Source: Glandiceps talaboti (Eukaryota; Hemichordata; Enteropneusta; Spengelidae). Taken from it: 62,000 bases of DNA. Made by a program: the position numbers and the translations under genes. Positions 12,315 through 40,269 of this stretch are shown one piece after another. The notes under the pieces were generated by a model. The model was not told the origin of the DNA, ran no database searches, and saw nothing but the letters and a program-made list of their open reading frames with translations. The stretch is from NCBI RefSeq assembly GCF_964340395.1, contig NC_135555.1:18478115-18540114 (forward strand), in the 5' to 3' direction. The first letter of the stretch is position 1; the number at the start of each line of letters is the position of its first letter.

Positions 12315-13830
12315 GATGATACTACCTTAGCATTTACATGTAGACTATTAGGGTTAGGGATGTTACAAAATATATCTACAGACAAGACGAAAGAAAACTG
12401 TCATTATATAATTACCTTAGCCCATCTTGCAACCCAACAACATGAAGGAGACTGGCTGGGTTACTGATGTCAGAATACCCATCATGGCAAAACAAGCCTA
12501 CATGGCCCTATAAATATGTACATGTATGTCCTGGCCCATTTCATAGCCCAAATACAATGAAGACAAGTAACAGTAGGGTTAGGGTTGTTAGGGTACCCAC
12601 TGTGACAAGAAAGATACAAACTGAGTCCAAAATACATTGACCTTTTCCAAGGCATAATGACCCACCTTAAAAGTTAGGTTTTTGACAAATTTGTTTTCAC
12701 TTTCACCAGAGATTGTTAATAAGTGTCTGATATTGGCTGGAATTTCCAGCCACAGACCTTAAAAATCACCCATATTATGCACAAAGTGGTGAAGAAAAAT
12801 AGCCTATTTCCACTTTTTTGTGCATATAATGACCATGAAATTGACCATTTCGAATGGTCAATGTATTTTGGACTCAGTTTATAATATAAACACTGTCCCA
12901 AAATATGTTATATACCTCCTAGTCACACAATATCACAATGGCATAAAAGTGGAAATATTTATATCAGAAATCATTTCAATCTAAAATATCAACATTTCAC
13001 AAAGGGGACAATTTCATTCCAATGTCCCTGTGATCAACACTCCAGTGACCACAGCTTGCCTTTTATTAACAACCACCCTTACTTTAAATTAATGTACAAA
13101 ATGTAGCTACGGCCCAAAATAAAAGGTACAAAGTTTTATTAGGTTTTAAATTTTTATCACTTTTTGGAGATGACATCAACAGTGTCACCACATAAATACC
13201 AACTCAGAGAATGAGCTATACGATGTAAACATATATAATTAAACCCATATCAGTAGATACATCTGTAGGATTAGCCAATCACAAAGGGATAGTTTTCATG
13301 ATGGCCACAGATGTATCTATTAAATATAGGGTTCAATGGCCGTCACTATGAGACATTATACTCACATTTTAGGTTTGAATATGGTCGTAACAGCATAAGA
13401 CCAGGTGTGGTTGGGGAATGGCAAGAGTAAAACTCCCACACAACTAGATTCATGGCTACAGTGTGCCCTCTTAGCGAACACTGTTCCTTAGTCTCTAGCC
13501 AGCAACATAGCTGTGATTACTACATAAACTTAAAGTAAGCCCTAGCTTGTGTGAGATAATCTTATGGAGCATACCGGTATGTGTCAAGAATGTCTCAAGG
13601 GACGAAAATCACAGGAAACTGTCAGTAGTACAAGAATAAAAGAACGTACAATGTTTGGTAATTTTCATTAGTTTTTCACCAGATGGTGCTAGTAAGGTAA
13701 CAATGGGAAGCAAACATTGGTGAAAACACTGTTGAAAATACTGGTACTTGGTTATATATTTATATGTTTGTACATTTCTGACACAGATGAATTAACACAC
13801 CTGTGGGTAATAATAATGATGATAAATAAT
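12315..13830. other. Non-coding stretch
   Basis: No exon supported. A local inverted pair of the type 'AATACATTGACC'/'GGTCAATGTATT' (12631 and 12856) sits here, with related copies of 'GACTCAGTTT' and 'AAACTGAGTC'; this may be a further degraded foldback. Confidence 0.4.
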
Positions 13831-13833
13831 GTT

Positions 13834-14165
13834 CGTTTTTATGTAGCGCTTTCCCACTTTGTGCTCAAAGTGCTTTACCGTTATTACCTCTGGCATGGAT
13901 CTATAGCGGCACAGCGGCCCTTTATACTTCCTCAACTCCCTGGGGAGCATAAAATCTATTACAGCCTTTATGAGCGCATAGGATTAAGCATTCACACTGC
14001 AACCTCTATCCTACCAGGTCCCCAATTATACAGCTGGGTTGACTAAGGCACAATCATGGTTCAAATCTTGCCCCAGAGCTTTAGCCACTCATAAACAGAT
14101 GGCAGTGATGAGATTCGAACCTGCAACCTGCACATTCCAAGCCAGCCACTCTAACCATTCACCCA
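13834..14165 (-). mobile_element. tRNA-derived SINE, full-length-like copy
   Basis: On the minus strand it opens with the A-box region 'GAATGGTTAGAGTGGCTGG', then the B box in 'GCAGGTTCGAATCTC'. A body of about 200 bp follows, ending in the tail 'AAGCACTTTGAGCACAAAGT' and 'GGAAAGCGCTACATAAA', then an AT-rich tail with ATT units. The two pol III boxes with tRNA-like spacing identify a tRNA-headed SINE. The tail resembles 3' ends of L2/CR1-type LINEs, which would supply the mobilising enzyme (inference). Confidence 0.8.
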
Positions 14166-14384
14166 TCGTGACTCCATGGATAGACTTTAATATAGTTAAT
14201 TATATCTCTACAGTTCCTCTAAACATGGCTAAAACCTACCCACTATAGTATGATCCGAACCTGCACATTCCAAGTCAGCCACTCTAACCATTCACCCATC
14301 ATGACTCCATAGATAGACTTTAATATAGTTAATTATATCTCTACAGTTCCTCTAAACATGGCTAAAACCTACCCACTATAGTAT
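14131..14384. repeat. 133-bp tandem duplication across the SINE head
   Basis: The segment from 'CACATTCCAAGCCAGCCACT' through 'CCTACCCACTATAGTATG' is repeated once with period 133 bp (unit 2 starts at 14264). The copies differ at only a few bases, so the event is recent and duplicated the SINE A-box region. Confidence 0.85.
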
Positions 14385-14389
14385 GTAAG

Positions 14390-15865
14390 ACAACCAGCAT
14401 TCAGGGAAGGGTGTGGCCTTTAGGTAGACCTAGGCCACTCAAATCATTATGCCAAGGCTATTACTTGATGATGTCACAGTCACAGTGTCATCATTAAAAT
14501 TGATGATAAATATATATTGCTTATTCTCTTTATAACAAAGTAGGTACTGCAACATCGGGTATACTATTACAGTATTAGGCCCCAGGGACGGCACCAGTGG
14601 CCTGCTCTCAGTGGTAGGGTTGTGTGGCCAGTGCTGCAAACCCAAGGCCCCATTTTAGACCCACTTTGATCAAAAATCATTTTAGACCATTACTGGTTTT
14701 CAAAAGATAAAATTAAAAGATTAGACCTAAATACATTTTCCTTAGGGGCAACATTTTGGAGCAATTAATAGCAGTTATGATTTGGTATTTAAGGACAATA
14801 GACCACATTTTAGACCAAGCAAAATCGAAAATAATACAAAGTGGACCCTGTTTTAGACTCTTAATAGCTTGAAAAACCAGACCCATTTTAGAAAACATAC
14901 CCTAAAGGGCAGCACATATACGTTTACTCAAATAAGGGGAGTAACCCCCCCCCCCCCCCCCAGTATGAGGTGCAGTATAGCTGAAATTTTTACATGTATG
15001 TACATACAGCAATATCATATTTATTTGTATTAAAGTAGTTTAAATGATTTTAATGTCGAGACATGCTTTCTGTAGCATTACTATTATCTTGTGAGACTAG
15101 TAAAACAATTGATTGCATTATTAGGACGGATTTCTTGAACATTTTTGATATGTATGATAAAGAATGTCATTAGATTGTTTATCCATTATATTTTGGAACC
15201 AGGTTTGAGTTCAGTTAATTGCAAGTGGTGGCTAAATGTGTTCCAATAAATACAATACTGTGAGAACCTCATAAATGCGCAGTATGAACTAACATGTGTA
15301 AGCTCAGCTTGTGCCCCTTTAACGATCGATACATATATATGGCTCTCAACCTAACTGTGATGTGAAATCATGAAATGACTCTCCAGAACCCAAACTTTAT
15401 GGAATTGCCTTTTATTTCCCAAAGTGATGTTCCCCTTTCAGTAAGTACAACATAAACAAGTTAAGAAAAAAAAGGTCAAAATTATGACCAAAAAAGATAT
15501 AGTTAACTTCAGTTACTGCTATTGAGGCTTGATAAAAATTCCTAGGAAAAGGATCGTGAAGTTTAAATAGGTTTTCCAAGAGAAATTGTAACATGTTACT
15601 TTTGTAGTATGATGCATTGCATGTCATAGTAGTAGACATAAAAACAAAAGATTTCAATCATATGCCTGTGGGGGCGCAATTTGAATTTTGCAGGATAACT
15701 TCTCATTCCTGCTTACAACAAGTAAGCAAATGCACTGGGTGTTTTTTCGTGTTTAAAAGTTAGGGCAAGTTGACTAATAGATTGTGCAATTTGGATTGTT
15801 ATTCCATAATATTAGTTCTGGTTAAGCATGAAGATAATGATTACATCTTTAGTACAGGACTTGAT
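14390..15865. other. Non-coding stretch with poly(C) tract
   Basis: It contains a run of 17 C (14945-14961) and a local inverted or duplicated motif around 'ACCCATTTTAGA'/'CATTTTAGACC' (14640-14890). No exon recognised. Confidence 0.4.
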
Positions 15866-15867
15866 TG

Positions 15868-16315
15868 TAACTGTCTGGACCCGAGCTGCAATAATTGTAA
15901 AGTTTGTTGTGATTTTGAGGGTTTTTCTTCAGTTTTGTGGGTTTTTTCGCAAACACTACAATTCCTGTAACATTCATACAAATAGATGAGATCACGCTGA
16001 AAACGTGAGCTAGATGTCAGCGTACTACCTGTTTCAAAATGCTGCATGCGTTGCTACTTTTGCCGATTTTGAAGGGATTGGGTCATCTCTGAACATTTCT
16101 TGGGTCTTCAGTGAAGGAGTTGGGAAATGTCCAATTTTTTGGGCAGGTAAGGCATAAATCCATCCAACTTTGTGATTCAGATTTGAATCGCTTCCGTCTA
16201 TTTGTGTTTTCATTACAGCAATTGTCGTGTTTGTTTCCAGTTATTAAACATCGGAACGGAAAAAAAAGCACAACACAGGAGAAAAAACCCTCAAAAACGC
16301 TACAATTCAAAAAGT
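15868..16315 (+). mobile_element. Inverted-repeat (MITE-like) element, family A copy 2
   Basis: The core 15985-16310 is collinear with 7510-7880. The left arm (15878-15965, 'AATTGTAAAGTTTGTTGTGA', 'TTTTGAGGGTTTTTC', 'ACACTACAATTCCTGTAAC') is an inverted copy of the right arm (16205-16310, 'CATTACAGCAATTGTCGTGT', 'AAAAACCCTCAAAAACG'). The left arm also matches, inverted, the right arm of copy 1. A non-coding palindromic-end element. Confidence 0.6.
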
Positions 16316-16719
16316 CAAAAACCGGTCTCTGTGTAATTACCAAATACTAGTAACTGGGCTACTTTATAGAATACTTTTTTCTTCTTTTTGGCATGTTTAT
16401 CGTGAAAAGAGTCCAAAAGGATGTCTTGCCAAACTTTGTAACTTTACATAAAACAGATCACTTGATTGCGCATGCCATATGGGCCATCCGAGGAAGCACT
16501 CACTTGACTCCGAATCCGATCTCTTTTAATGATTGCCCGGTGCCCGAACAAAAATAATACATTTGCCTCTTCGACTTCCTGCGAAATAGTAACTGAACAT
16601 AGACAGAGAACAAGGTGATTCTTGCTGTTGAGTATTTAGGTTAATAACCACCCCAAACGATATAATTACGATGCTCAAATTACCCGGGCTTTTTATCAAA
16701 CTCAGCGTGTCAAATATCT

Positions 16720-17030
16720 CACTTCCGGTCACACAGACAAATCTTACCTGACACGTTTTCTCTAAAGTACTGATGCATTTTCTGGGACAAACTTTACCTT
16801 GAAGCCCTGAATATCCAAAATGATACGGAATTACCTTCTATTTTACGCACGCAGCTGACGGAGGGAATGTTACAGATGTCCCGCCCGCACGTGTAGCTTT
16901 GTTTTTATGGACGGCCATTAAAATGACGTCATTAGTTTCCCCAGTTGCCTTTGCGCATGCGGCCTGCTTCAGCGAGCGGTGGAGGGACAAGTTTGCCATG
17001 TTTTTCCCCCAACTTCATAGCTGTAACGGG
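16720..17030 (-). promoter_or_regulatory. Candidate GC-rich promoter and 5' exon, probably minus strand
   Basis: This block is visibly richer in CpG than its surroundings. It has a full CRE palindrome TGACGTCA (16924-16931), an NRF1-like 'TTGCGCATGCGG' (16951-16962), an ETS-like 'ACTTCCGG' (16721-16728) and 'CCGCCCGCACGTG' (16881-16893). On the minus strand the sequence GTGTCAG|GTAAGA gives a strong donor with the last exon base at 16748; an ATG at 16778-16776 opens ten codons before it. This suggests the start of a minus-strand housekeeping-type gene whose later exons I cannot identify in 1-16.7 kb. TSS and direction are inferred from motifs only. Confidence 0.4.
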
Positions 17031-17156
17031 GTATGTTTGCAGTAAAATGCATCAATAACCATTTAATATTTCACACTTCTTTGATACTTACTTTTCTGTA
17101 AGCTAATTATCCTTTCTTTTTCTGTGAAAATAAGACTTACAAATGAAATAGTTTCG

Positions 17157-17285
17157 ATTCCTTCCTTCCTTCCTTCCTCAGTTCATTCATTCATTTATCG
17201 ATTTGTTCATTCATTCATTCATTCATTCATTCATTCATTCATTCATTTGTTTGTTTGTTTATTTATTTATTTATTTACTTATTTC
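17157..17285. repeat. (TTCC)n/(ATTC)n/(TTTG)n/(TTTA)n compound microsatellite
   Basis: Successive tetranucleotide blocks. The TTTA part supplies AATAAA hexamers on the minus strand about 85-105 bp past the GPCR stop codon, which could serve as its poly(A) signal (inference). Confidence 0.9.
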
Positions 17286-17363
17286 AATTATACAATAGAC
17301 AATGGCTTTCGGACCGTAACTGACGAGACGTCAAGAACAGGTAGGGGTAACAGCGAACAATAC

Positions 17364-34183
<16,820 letters not shown>

Positions 34184-34283
34184 GATGTGATAATGAAAAT
34201 GGCATACGATTGGATGCGCTGATAGATGTAAGTACCGCTGATGCCTCACATATTTCCCTTTTGATTCCAAAACAGCTGCGCGC

Positions 34284-34292
34284 TATATATAT
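34284..34292 (-). promoter_or_regulatory. Possible TATA box for the GPCR
   Basis: 'TATATATAG' on the minus strand about 100 bp upstream of the start codon, followed by the E-box CAGCTG. Placement would give a 5'UTR of roughly 70 nt. Motif-based inference only. Confidence 0.35.
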
Positions 34293-34578
34293 GCATTATG
34301 CATCTCTTGCCTTGAATTTACTGTGAACAGTAAGGTGTCGCTTGGAATGGTGACGGATAAGTAGTGCGTTCCCAAAATGTCATTGACGGCTTTACATTCG
34401 AGAAAAACTGACGGTTGCGATAGGAACGTAATGTATCAACCGAAATTGGCGCCCAACATACGCCATCTAAGTTATTTAATCCAGACCACGTGACATGGGA
34501 GCAGTACTAGTTTTCTTTTCAAATACGTATCGCAATACGACACTGTACATATAAATACATATTAAGTAGCATATTTAA

Positions 34579-34648
34579 TGTATGTATGTATGTATGTATG
34601 TATGTATGTATGTATGTATGTATGTATGTATGTGTGTATGTATGTGTA

Positions 34649-34681
<33 letters not shown>

Positions 34682-34724
34682 ATGTATGTATGTATGTATG
34701 TATGTATGTATGTATGTATGTATG
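34579..34724. repeat. (TATG)n/(TG)n microsatellite
   Basis: A tetranucleotide TATG array with a central TG block. Confidence 0.95.
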
Positions 34725-34729
34725 TCGAA

Positions 34730-35395
34730 ATGCTGAACAGTTGTTGAGGAATTGAAATTGTCTTTGATAGGATACTTAAATGGGTCAAGCACTTCCTGTG
34801 ATTTTCTGATTCATTTACACTTAGTTGCATGATTTCCACCACTAACACATGCTTTAACTATTATTAGTGTCACTACAATCTCATAAGTCATTGCGTGTCT
34901 GAACATAAAATGACAATGGTCTATTAAGAACTATACATTATTATCCCTGTGATGGGTAACTCGACATGTAACTTCACTGAATATCGATCTACTCACAGAG
35001 TTAAAAACGAATCCCAAATTTTCGCTGACTTCTCTTTAGCATCGTCGACAGGGGGTGTACTACATGTGCAATGGGCGGCTATTATCATGCGCCAGCTGAG
35101 ATCTCCATGCCTGCAGTTTAAAGTGGACTTACTTTGATGAATACACATGGCTTCCGTCAACATGTCTGTAAAGTTGGTTTTCTTTATCCAGGATTTAAAC
35201 ATTTTTAATTTGCTGTTGCCGATAAGGGCCACCAATATGTTTTGAGCGAATACCCGGTGGTCTATTAACCGCCTCACCAATATAGTTAGAGTTACAGTCA
35301 TCACACTGGACATTGCACATAACCCCCACACTGTTGTTACGTTGGTGTTTTATCTGTATGTCTGACCAGTAGTTATCTTAGGGTGTTAGTATGCT
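34730..35395. other. Intergenic between GPCR and the duplication
   Basis: A 112-residue minus frame (34993-35331) starts with GTG and has no motif I recognise. No splice context was found. Confidence 0.4.
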
Positions 35396-35674
35396 TGAGG
35401 TATGTTGACTCGTCACGTGCCTTAAAGATATGTTGGACAATAACCTATTGTACTACACCCCTGGCGATGTTGACGAGACGTAAGTGAAAATTAGGATTCA
35501 CTTCCAAGAAATGTTTCGACTCTGTGAGTAGATACATTAGGGACCGGTCAGTTTCTCCAGCCTGGGGAGGGGGGGGGGCAGGGGTGGTGGATTTTTCCAT
35601 TGGCCTACAAAAAGTCACTGACCACCACCCCCATCTGTAAAACCTAAAACAGGCTGACCCCCCAGTGTGGAATG

Positions 35675-35837
35675 TATGAAAGCCAGTAAGGGACACTTTG
35701 TAAAATAAAAAATAAAACATTATCTCGTGAGCACGACATAATGTGTTGTGCGCATGACTTACTATCTTGTGAGCACGAGATACTATCTTGTGAGCACGGC
35801 GTACTATTTTACAAAATGTCCCTTACTGGCTTTCATA
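35675..35837 (+). mobile_element. Nested 163-bp MITE
   Basis: Terminal inverted repeats 'TATGAAAGCCAGTAAGGGAC' at both ends, extending to about 31 bp with one mismatch. It is flanked by direct GGAATG (35669-35674 and 35838-35843). The interior has a repeated 'CTATCTTGTGAGCACG' motif. It sits inside the 1.85-kb element. Confidence 0.8.
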
Positions 35838-35999
35838 GGAATGCTTGACGGTCTCACAAATACTTTATAAGATGCTGGCGATAGCACTATCACATAATTA
35901 TTAACCAAACTGGGTAAGTATATTAAAAATGGAGTTTAATAGCATCTAGACCATGAAAGATTGGGGGAAAGCTTAAGAAGGGAATATGTACACCTCTAA

Positions 36000-36017
36000 T
36001 GGGGGGGGGGGGGGGGT
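36000..36017. repeat. Poly(G) tract
   Basis: A G run inside the TIR element. Confidence 0.9.
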
Positions 36018-37916
36018 CCTAGAGGGTCTTCCGCTAGAAGTCCCGCAGCTTTTTTTACTCCAAATAGGCAATTTTGAGACTATTCAGGCACTTTCAGGCA
36101 ATAATTGTTCAGCTTTACAAGACAGCACCAACATGTAAAAAGTAACTATACATACAAATGTAGGGTTGAAATATTTTTCAAATAAGGTTTAATAGACAGC
36201 TAGAGATAGGGGAAGAGCTTGAGACTGGGATATGTCCACCTCACGTGTGTGTGTGTGTGGGGGGGGGGTTCTAGGGGTCTCATATCATATTTTAAAAATT
36301 GGCGTCCGACGCGTACGGCTATGCAAATTACATAATCGCGTGACCTGTTGCGAGGTCAAGCTTACATACACACAGTGTGCTGTGGTTTCTCAACCAAAAT
36401 TATCAGTTATAACCTTGCGATGTACACGTAATATCAAATATAGTTTTAAAAACGTAATTAAAATTTGTCTGAATGCGACTTTTTTCCCGTCATTTTAATC
36501 ATATTTGCTCGGGATGTGTAAGTTCGGAGCTCAACGGAAAATCGGAAGTAAACTTGCCGGCTGCTACATCGACAATCTACATGATTTTTAGATATAATAC
36601 AATTTATGAAATAAAAATAAAAATACCTCTACGTATCAGACTCATGCCACCCAAGGATAAATGTAACGTAATGTGTGCATTTACGTTTTGAAAGCACATA
36701 ATTATTATAACTTGATCGTAGCGTAGGATCGGTAGGAACACGGGAACAGTAAGTTTAGAGATAAAAAATACTTCGGTAGAACAGGGGTGATATGGGTTTG
36801 TGATCTGCCCTGTTTGACGTCACACAGGTGAAGATTTGCATGTATTTATGTGATAATACTTAATAGAAACTGGAATGTGATGTAGTGTCGATAACATGTA
36901 TAAAAAATAGAAAGTGCATCTACTCTTCATACTGAAGAGTAGAACAATTTAGATTAACTTCTTTTATAACTATCTCTGAAGATTACCATTGCAAAACCTT
37001 CAAGTTCACTTTTGCCCCAAAGTGCAAGCATTGATTGTGAAACAGCCAAGTATTTACATGTTCTGTACCTAGTGTGGTAGCTAGATAATATATGTGTATG
37101 TATGTATAGGTATGTTTGAACTCTTACGTGAAGTAATATTAAAGAATTTATGTAAGAAACAGCGACAGTAATAATTAATACATGTACCAGTCAGTTCAGA
37201 CATGGCTATATGCCATTGTAGAAAGGCTTTCCTTCTTCCATCACAATTCAAAACATAATGACCCCCCCCCCCATCCACAATTTTCAAAACAGCGTGACAT
37301 TCCCTACTGCCAATTTCAAAAACGGGGTGAACCCCCCCCCCCCCCATCATCCCCCCCCCCCCGGCCGAAAAAAACTAGCCGGTCCCTTAGTAAATATGAA
37401 ACCAGAGTCCATAAATATACGTAGTCTCGGTTACCCAGACTCTTGCCATTGAGGGCGCCACCCCTGCTGGGTGCTGAGGCTGACATACATTGCATCGAAG
37501 GCCAATGAAAGTTCGCGCAAAAATTCAGGTCAGGTGAAGGGTACATTTTATGCTATAGGCACGCATCTGCCATTTACACTCACTCATTTACATTCACACT
37601 TTATGAGACATCTAAATGCGCATGCTCTGTCGGTAATTAATGTCGAGAGATTTTGCGTATTAATAGACGTTTCCAACAAAATGTGAACATATCGGAGTAT
37701 TTACATTGTTAAGAATTAGCATTTATAAAGGGGAAGGTGAAAATTGCCATGGAAACCAATATATCGCAAATAAAAGCATATGATGGAGCTTTGGATCCGA
37801 ATATGAATGTGAATCCCCCAAACATATTCTGTCTATATCTGATCTGGCCTGGTCTGACCTGTGTTTTGTACCAACTGTGACCTAAATATATCTGTACAGT
37901 ATTATACTATATGAGT

Positions 37917-38133
37917 ATGGCAACCACGGCTTGGTTTACGACCTTGGGTGATGATCTTGATTGGTATGACCAGGCCTATAAGACGTACCTAACCAAGACT
38001 GACCGACACACAAAAACATTAACGGCTTGCAGTAACTTTTTGCCGAAGATAATACTTGAGAATCATCGTTGTGAAGGAACATAAGTCAACGATACACCCG
38101 TCTTTCGGTACTTGGGTGTCGGTAGCGGTGCTG
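37917..38133 (+). pseudogene. HNMT-like copy 1, exon 1
   Basis: ATG at 37917, then 'MATTAWFTTLGDDLDWYDQA'. The in-frame TAA at 38082 replaces a CAA Gln codon seen in copy 2. The exon ends phase 1 at GCTG|GTGAGT within the glycine-rich SAM loop. Confidence 0.85.
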
Positions 38134-38517
38134 GTGAGTACATTGAATATGAAAATGGTCTAAACATATATGATTTTTCGTGGGGTTTTTATGCATTTGA
38201 ATATGAACTAAAAGCCCAGACACGTCACTTTTGGTTGATTTCGGCCGAGTAGGGACTTAGTGACAAAAGTGACACGGGGACAGGAACGAACACAAGACAG
38301 GACATAGCCAAATTTAAAGCGAAGCCGAAGGCAGTGATTGACCTGTAAGCTGTACCTGTCCATAATAAGCTCAGTTGAAATGAAATTCTGCTCACATATC
38401 CGCGCATGCTCCGTGACTTAATTTCTACAAATGATTGCCTGTGGTAGCTATAGATTGCACTGTGATCTTTATTTGATAATTTCATATTTAGCAAATAGGA
38501 GACATACCATTAATATT

Positions 38518-39892
38518 CAAATACTTTGTGTGTCATAGATTTGGTGTGTGTGTGTGACTAGCATATTTATGATATGAATTTGTATATATCATTAAAGTCA
38601 CTGATTACTGAATGCTTACCAGAAACTCATGCTGACAATGTTTTTTTAACAAAATGCAACCCAATGATTGATTCAAAAGTAATATTGCTACTATTGAATA
38701 AATACACGCGTTCTGGCAGCAAACTTGCCCTTAGTATCGAAAGATTTATATTAAAACAAAGAGATAAGATTTTCAAATTTGATCGAAGAAAAGATCGTAT
38801 GGATTTATCTTGGCGAATTCTCCAGCAAGAATTTTCCGTAGAAAGCTGGTGATTTCACCCGGAAGTTGAAGCTGACCTGGTTTAACCGATGAACTCCCCA
38901 TGCATGCTTTCAGAAACAGAAACACGCGCGAGATTTTAATTTTGAAAGAGTGACGAGATCGTATGTTGCCGGCAGATGCGATCTTATGGCCAACTACAAC
39001 ATGTAATGTGAAGCTTTTATAGGGCGTTGTCGGATAGCTCTCACCGTAGTAGGAGTTTTAATAAAGGCCAACAAGTGAGAAGGAATTGTTACTGGTCACA
39101 GCGCACCACTGAAATGCCCCCACTTTCGCTTGAAGATTTAGTGAATAATTTGCATAATTAATTATTTTCGGTAATTAGGCTATATCTTAAGACTGCATAC
39201 TTCAATTTCAATATAATTTACTTCATACATTAAACATAACAAAGTGTATACTCCCTATGAAGTTTGTTGATGTACCATTACAGTGTTAATAACTAATTTG
39301 CATGATTAATGATTTTAGGTAATTAGGATATATCATAAGAATGCATACTTGAATTTCATTATAATTTAGTACATACGTTGACCATAACAAAGCGGATATG
39401 TCCTATAAAATTTGCTTACAGTTTTAATGAAAAATTTGCATAATTTTAGGTAACTAGGCTGTATCTTAAAAATGCAAGCTTCAAATTTCGTATAATATGG
39501 CACATATATCAACCATAATAATACGCACCTGTCCTATGAAGTTTGTTGCTCATATTTTAGGGTGGAAATTCACATCGATTCTGATTGGGTCCAAACCCAA
39601 AGTAGTGAGTGGTGTTTAGATCTTGTTTAATGGTTAAATCTCTGAACGTGTGTTAAACTAGAACAAAATCTGCGATCAAAGTCCAAGCATGGTTGTAGCC
39701 ATGTGCACATCACAATAGTGTGAATGTGTTGAAAGCTTTGGTGAATTCTAATGGCAGATGTTTGGATACGTGGCCTGGCCTGGCCTGGCCTACACCCTGG
39801 CCTGTACCTGTGTTATGTACCGACCGCATCACACCGGTTCTTTCTGCTCTTTACTGTCAACCTGTCCAATTCTGGATTCAATGCAAACTACT
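38518..39892. mobile_element. About 1.4-kb insertion relative to copy 2, carrying satellite C
   Basis: Copy 2 runs directly from 'CCATTAATATTC' to 'ATGATCACCTA' (near 60985-61015), while copy 1 has about 1.4 kb between these points. The insert holds a 92-residue frame (38574-38852) that I do not recognise and three satellite C units. Its ends are not sharply resolved. Confidence 0.5.
39140..39545. repeat. Satellite C, three tandem units of 138-149 bp
   Basis: Anchors 'TTTGCATAATTAATTATTTT' (39148), 'TTTGCATGATTAATGATTTT' (39297) and 'TTTGCATAATTTTAGGTAAC' (39435). Each is followed by 'TAGG.TATATC.TAA', a 'CATAC/GCAAGCTTCAA' segment and 'CCTATGAAGTTTGTTG'-type sequence. Confidence 0.75.
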
Positions 39893-40046
39893 AAATTATG
39901 ATCACCTACAATGCTCTCAATTACTCTACACTACCCTAATTATATCGCTGACTTGTTTAACAATAAATCCGCATCTATTTGAATGAGCTTTCTAACGTTT
40001 ACTATTGTTCGTGTACAGCGCCATAGAACATAGGCGAGCTACAGAT

Positions 40047-40049
40047 GTT

Positions 40050-40116
<67 letters not shown>

Positions 40117-40120
40117 TTCA
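40047..40120. repeat. (TTTA)n microsatellite
   Basis: A TTTA array in pseudogene intron 1; copy 2 has TTGA/TTGG repeats at the matching place (61160-61190). Confidence 0.95.
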
Positions 40121-40269
40121 TTCATTTATGAATGTCTATCCCTTTCCACTTGCCTAAAAACAGGAATGCCTGATATAACACTCTTGGAACATTTGCAAAA
40201 ATCATTTCGTTCCATCAAGGCTACGATTGTTGAACCAAGCACGGCCTTAACAGAGAAGTTTAAGCAGAA

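Larger units (their letters stand above)
35540..37386 (+). mobile_element. 1.85-kb TIR element with TTA duplication (PIF/Harbinger-like)
   Basis: Ends are 'GGGACCGGTCAGTTT' and, inverted, 'GGGACCGGCTAGTTT'. The flanking TTA at 35537-35539 and 37387-37389 is a 3-bp target duplication. Copy 2 keeps the empty site ('GATACATTACTAAAACTAGA', near 59810). A 3-bp TWA duplication is typical of PIF/Harbinger transposons, which is why I suggest that superfamily. There is no transposase frame, so it is non-autonomous. It holds G- and C-homopolymers near both ends and a nested smaller MITE. Confidence 0.75.

Noticed and set aside
34184-34270. Longer N-terminus for the GPCR (29 more residues)
   Set aside because: The upstream frame begins with TTG; the ATG at 34183 followed by a glycosylation site is a better start.
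34993-35331. 112-residue minus frame upstream of the GPCR
   Set aside because: Starts with GTG, has no recognised domain, and nothing suggests splicing to the receptor.
38134-38280. Continuation of HNMT-like exon 1 past the glycine-rich loop
   Set aside because: A GTGAGT donor at 38134 joins exactly in phase to exon 2 with the expected family sequence, so this part is intronic even though the frame stays open for a while.
38574-38852. 92-residue ATG-started frame in the copy 1 insertion
   Set aside because: Unrecognised and absent from copy 2; probably part of the inserted element or chance.
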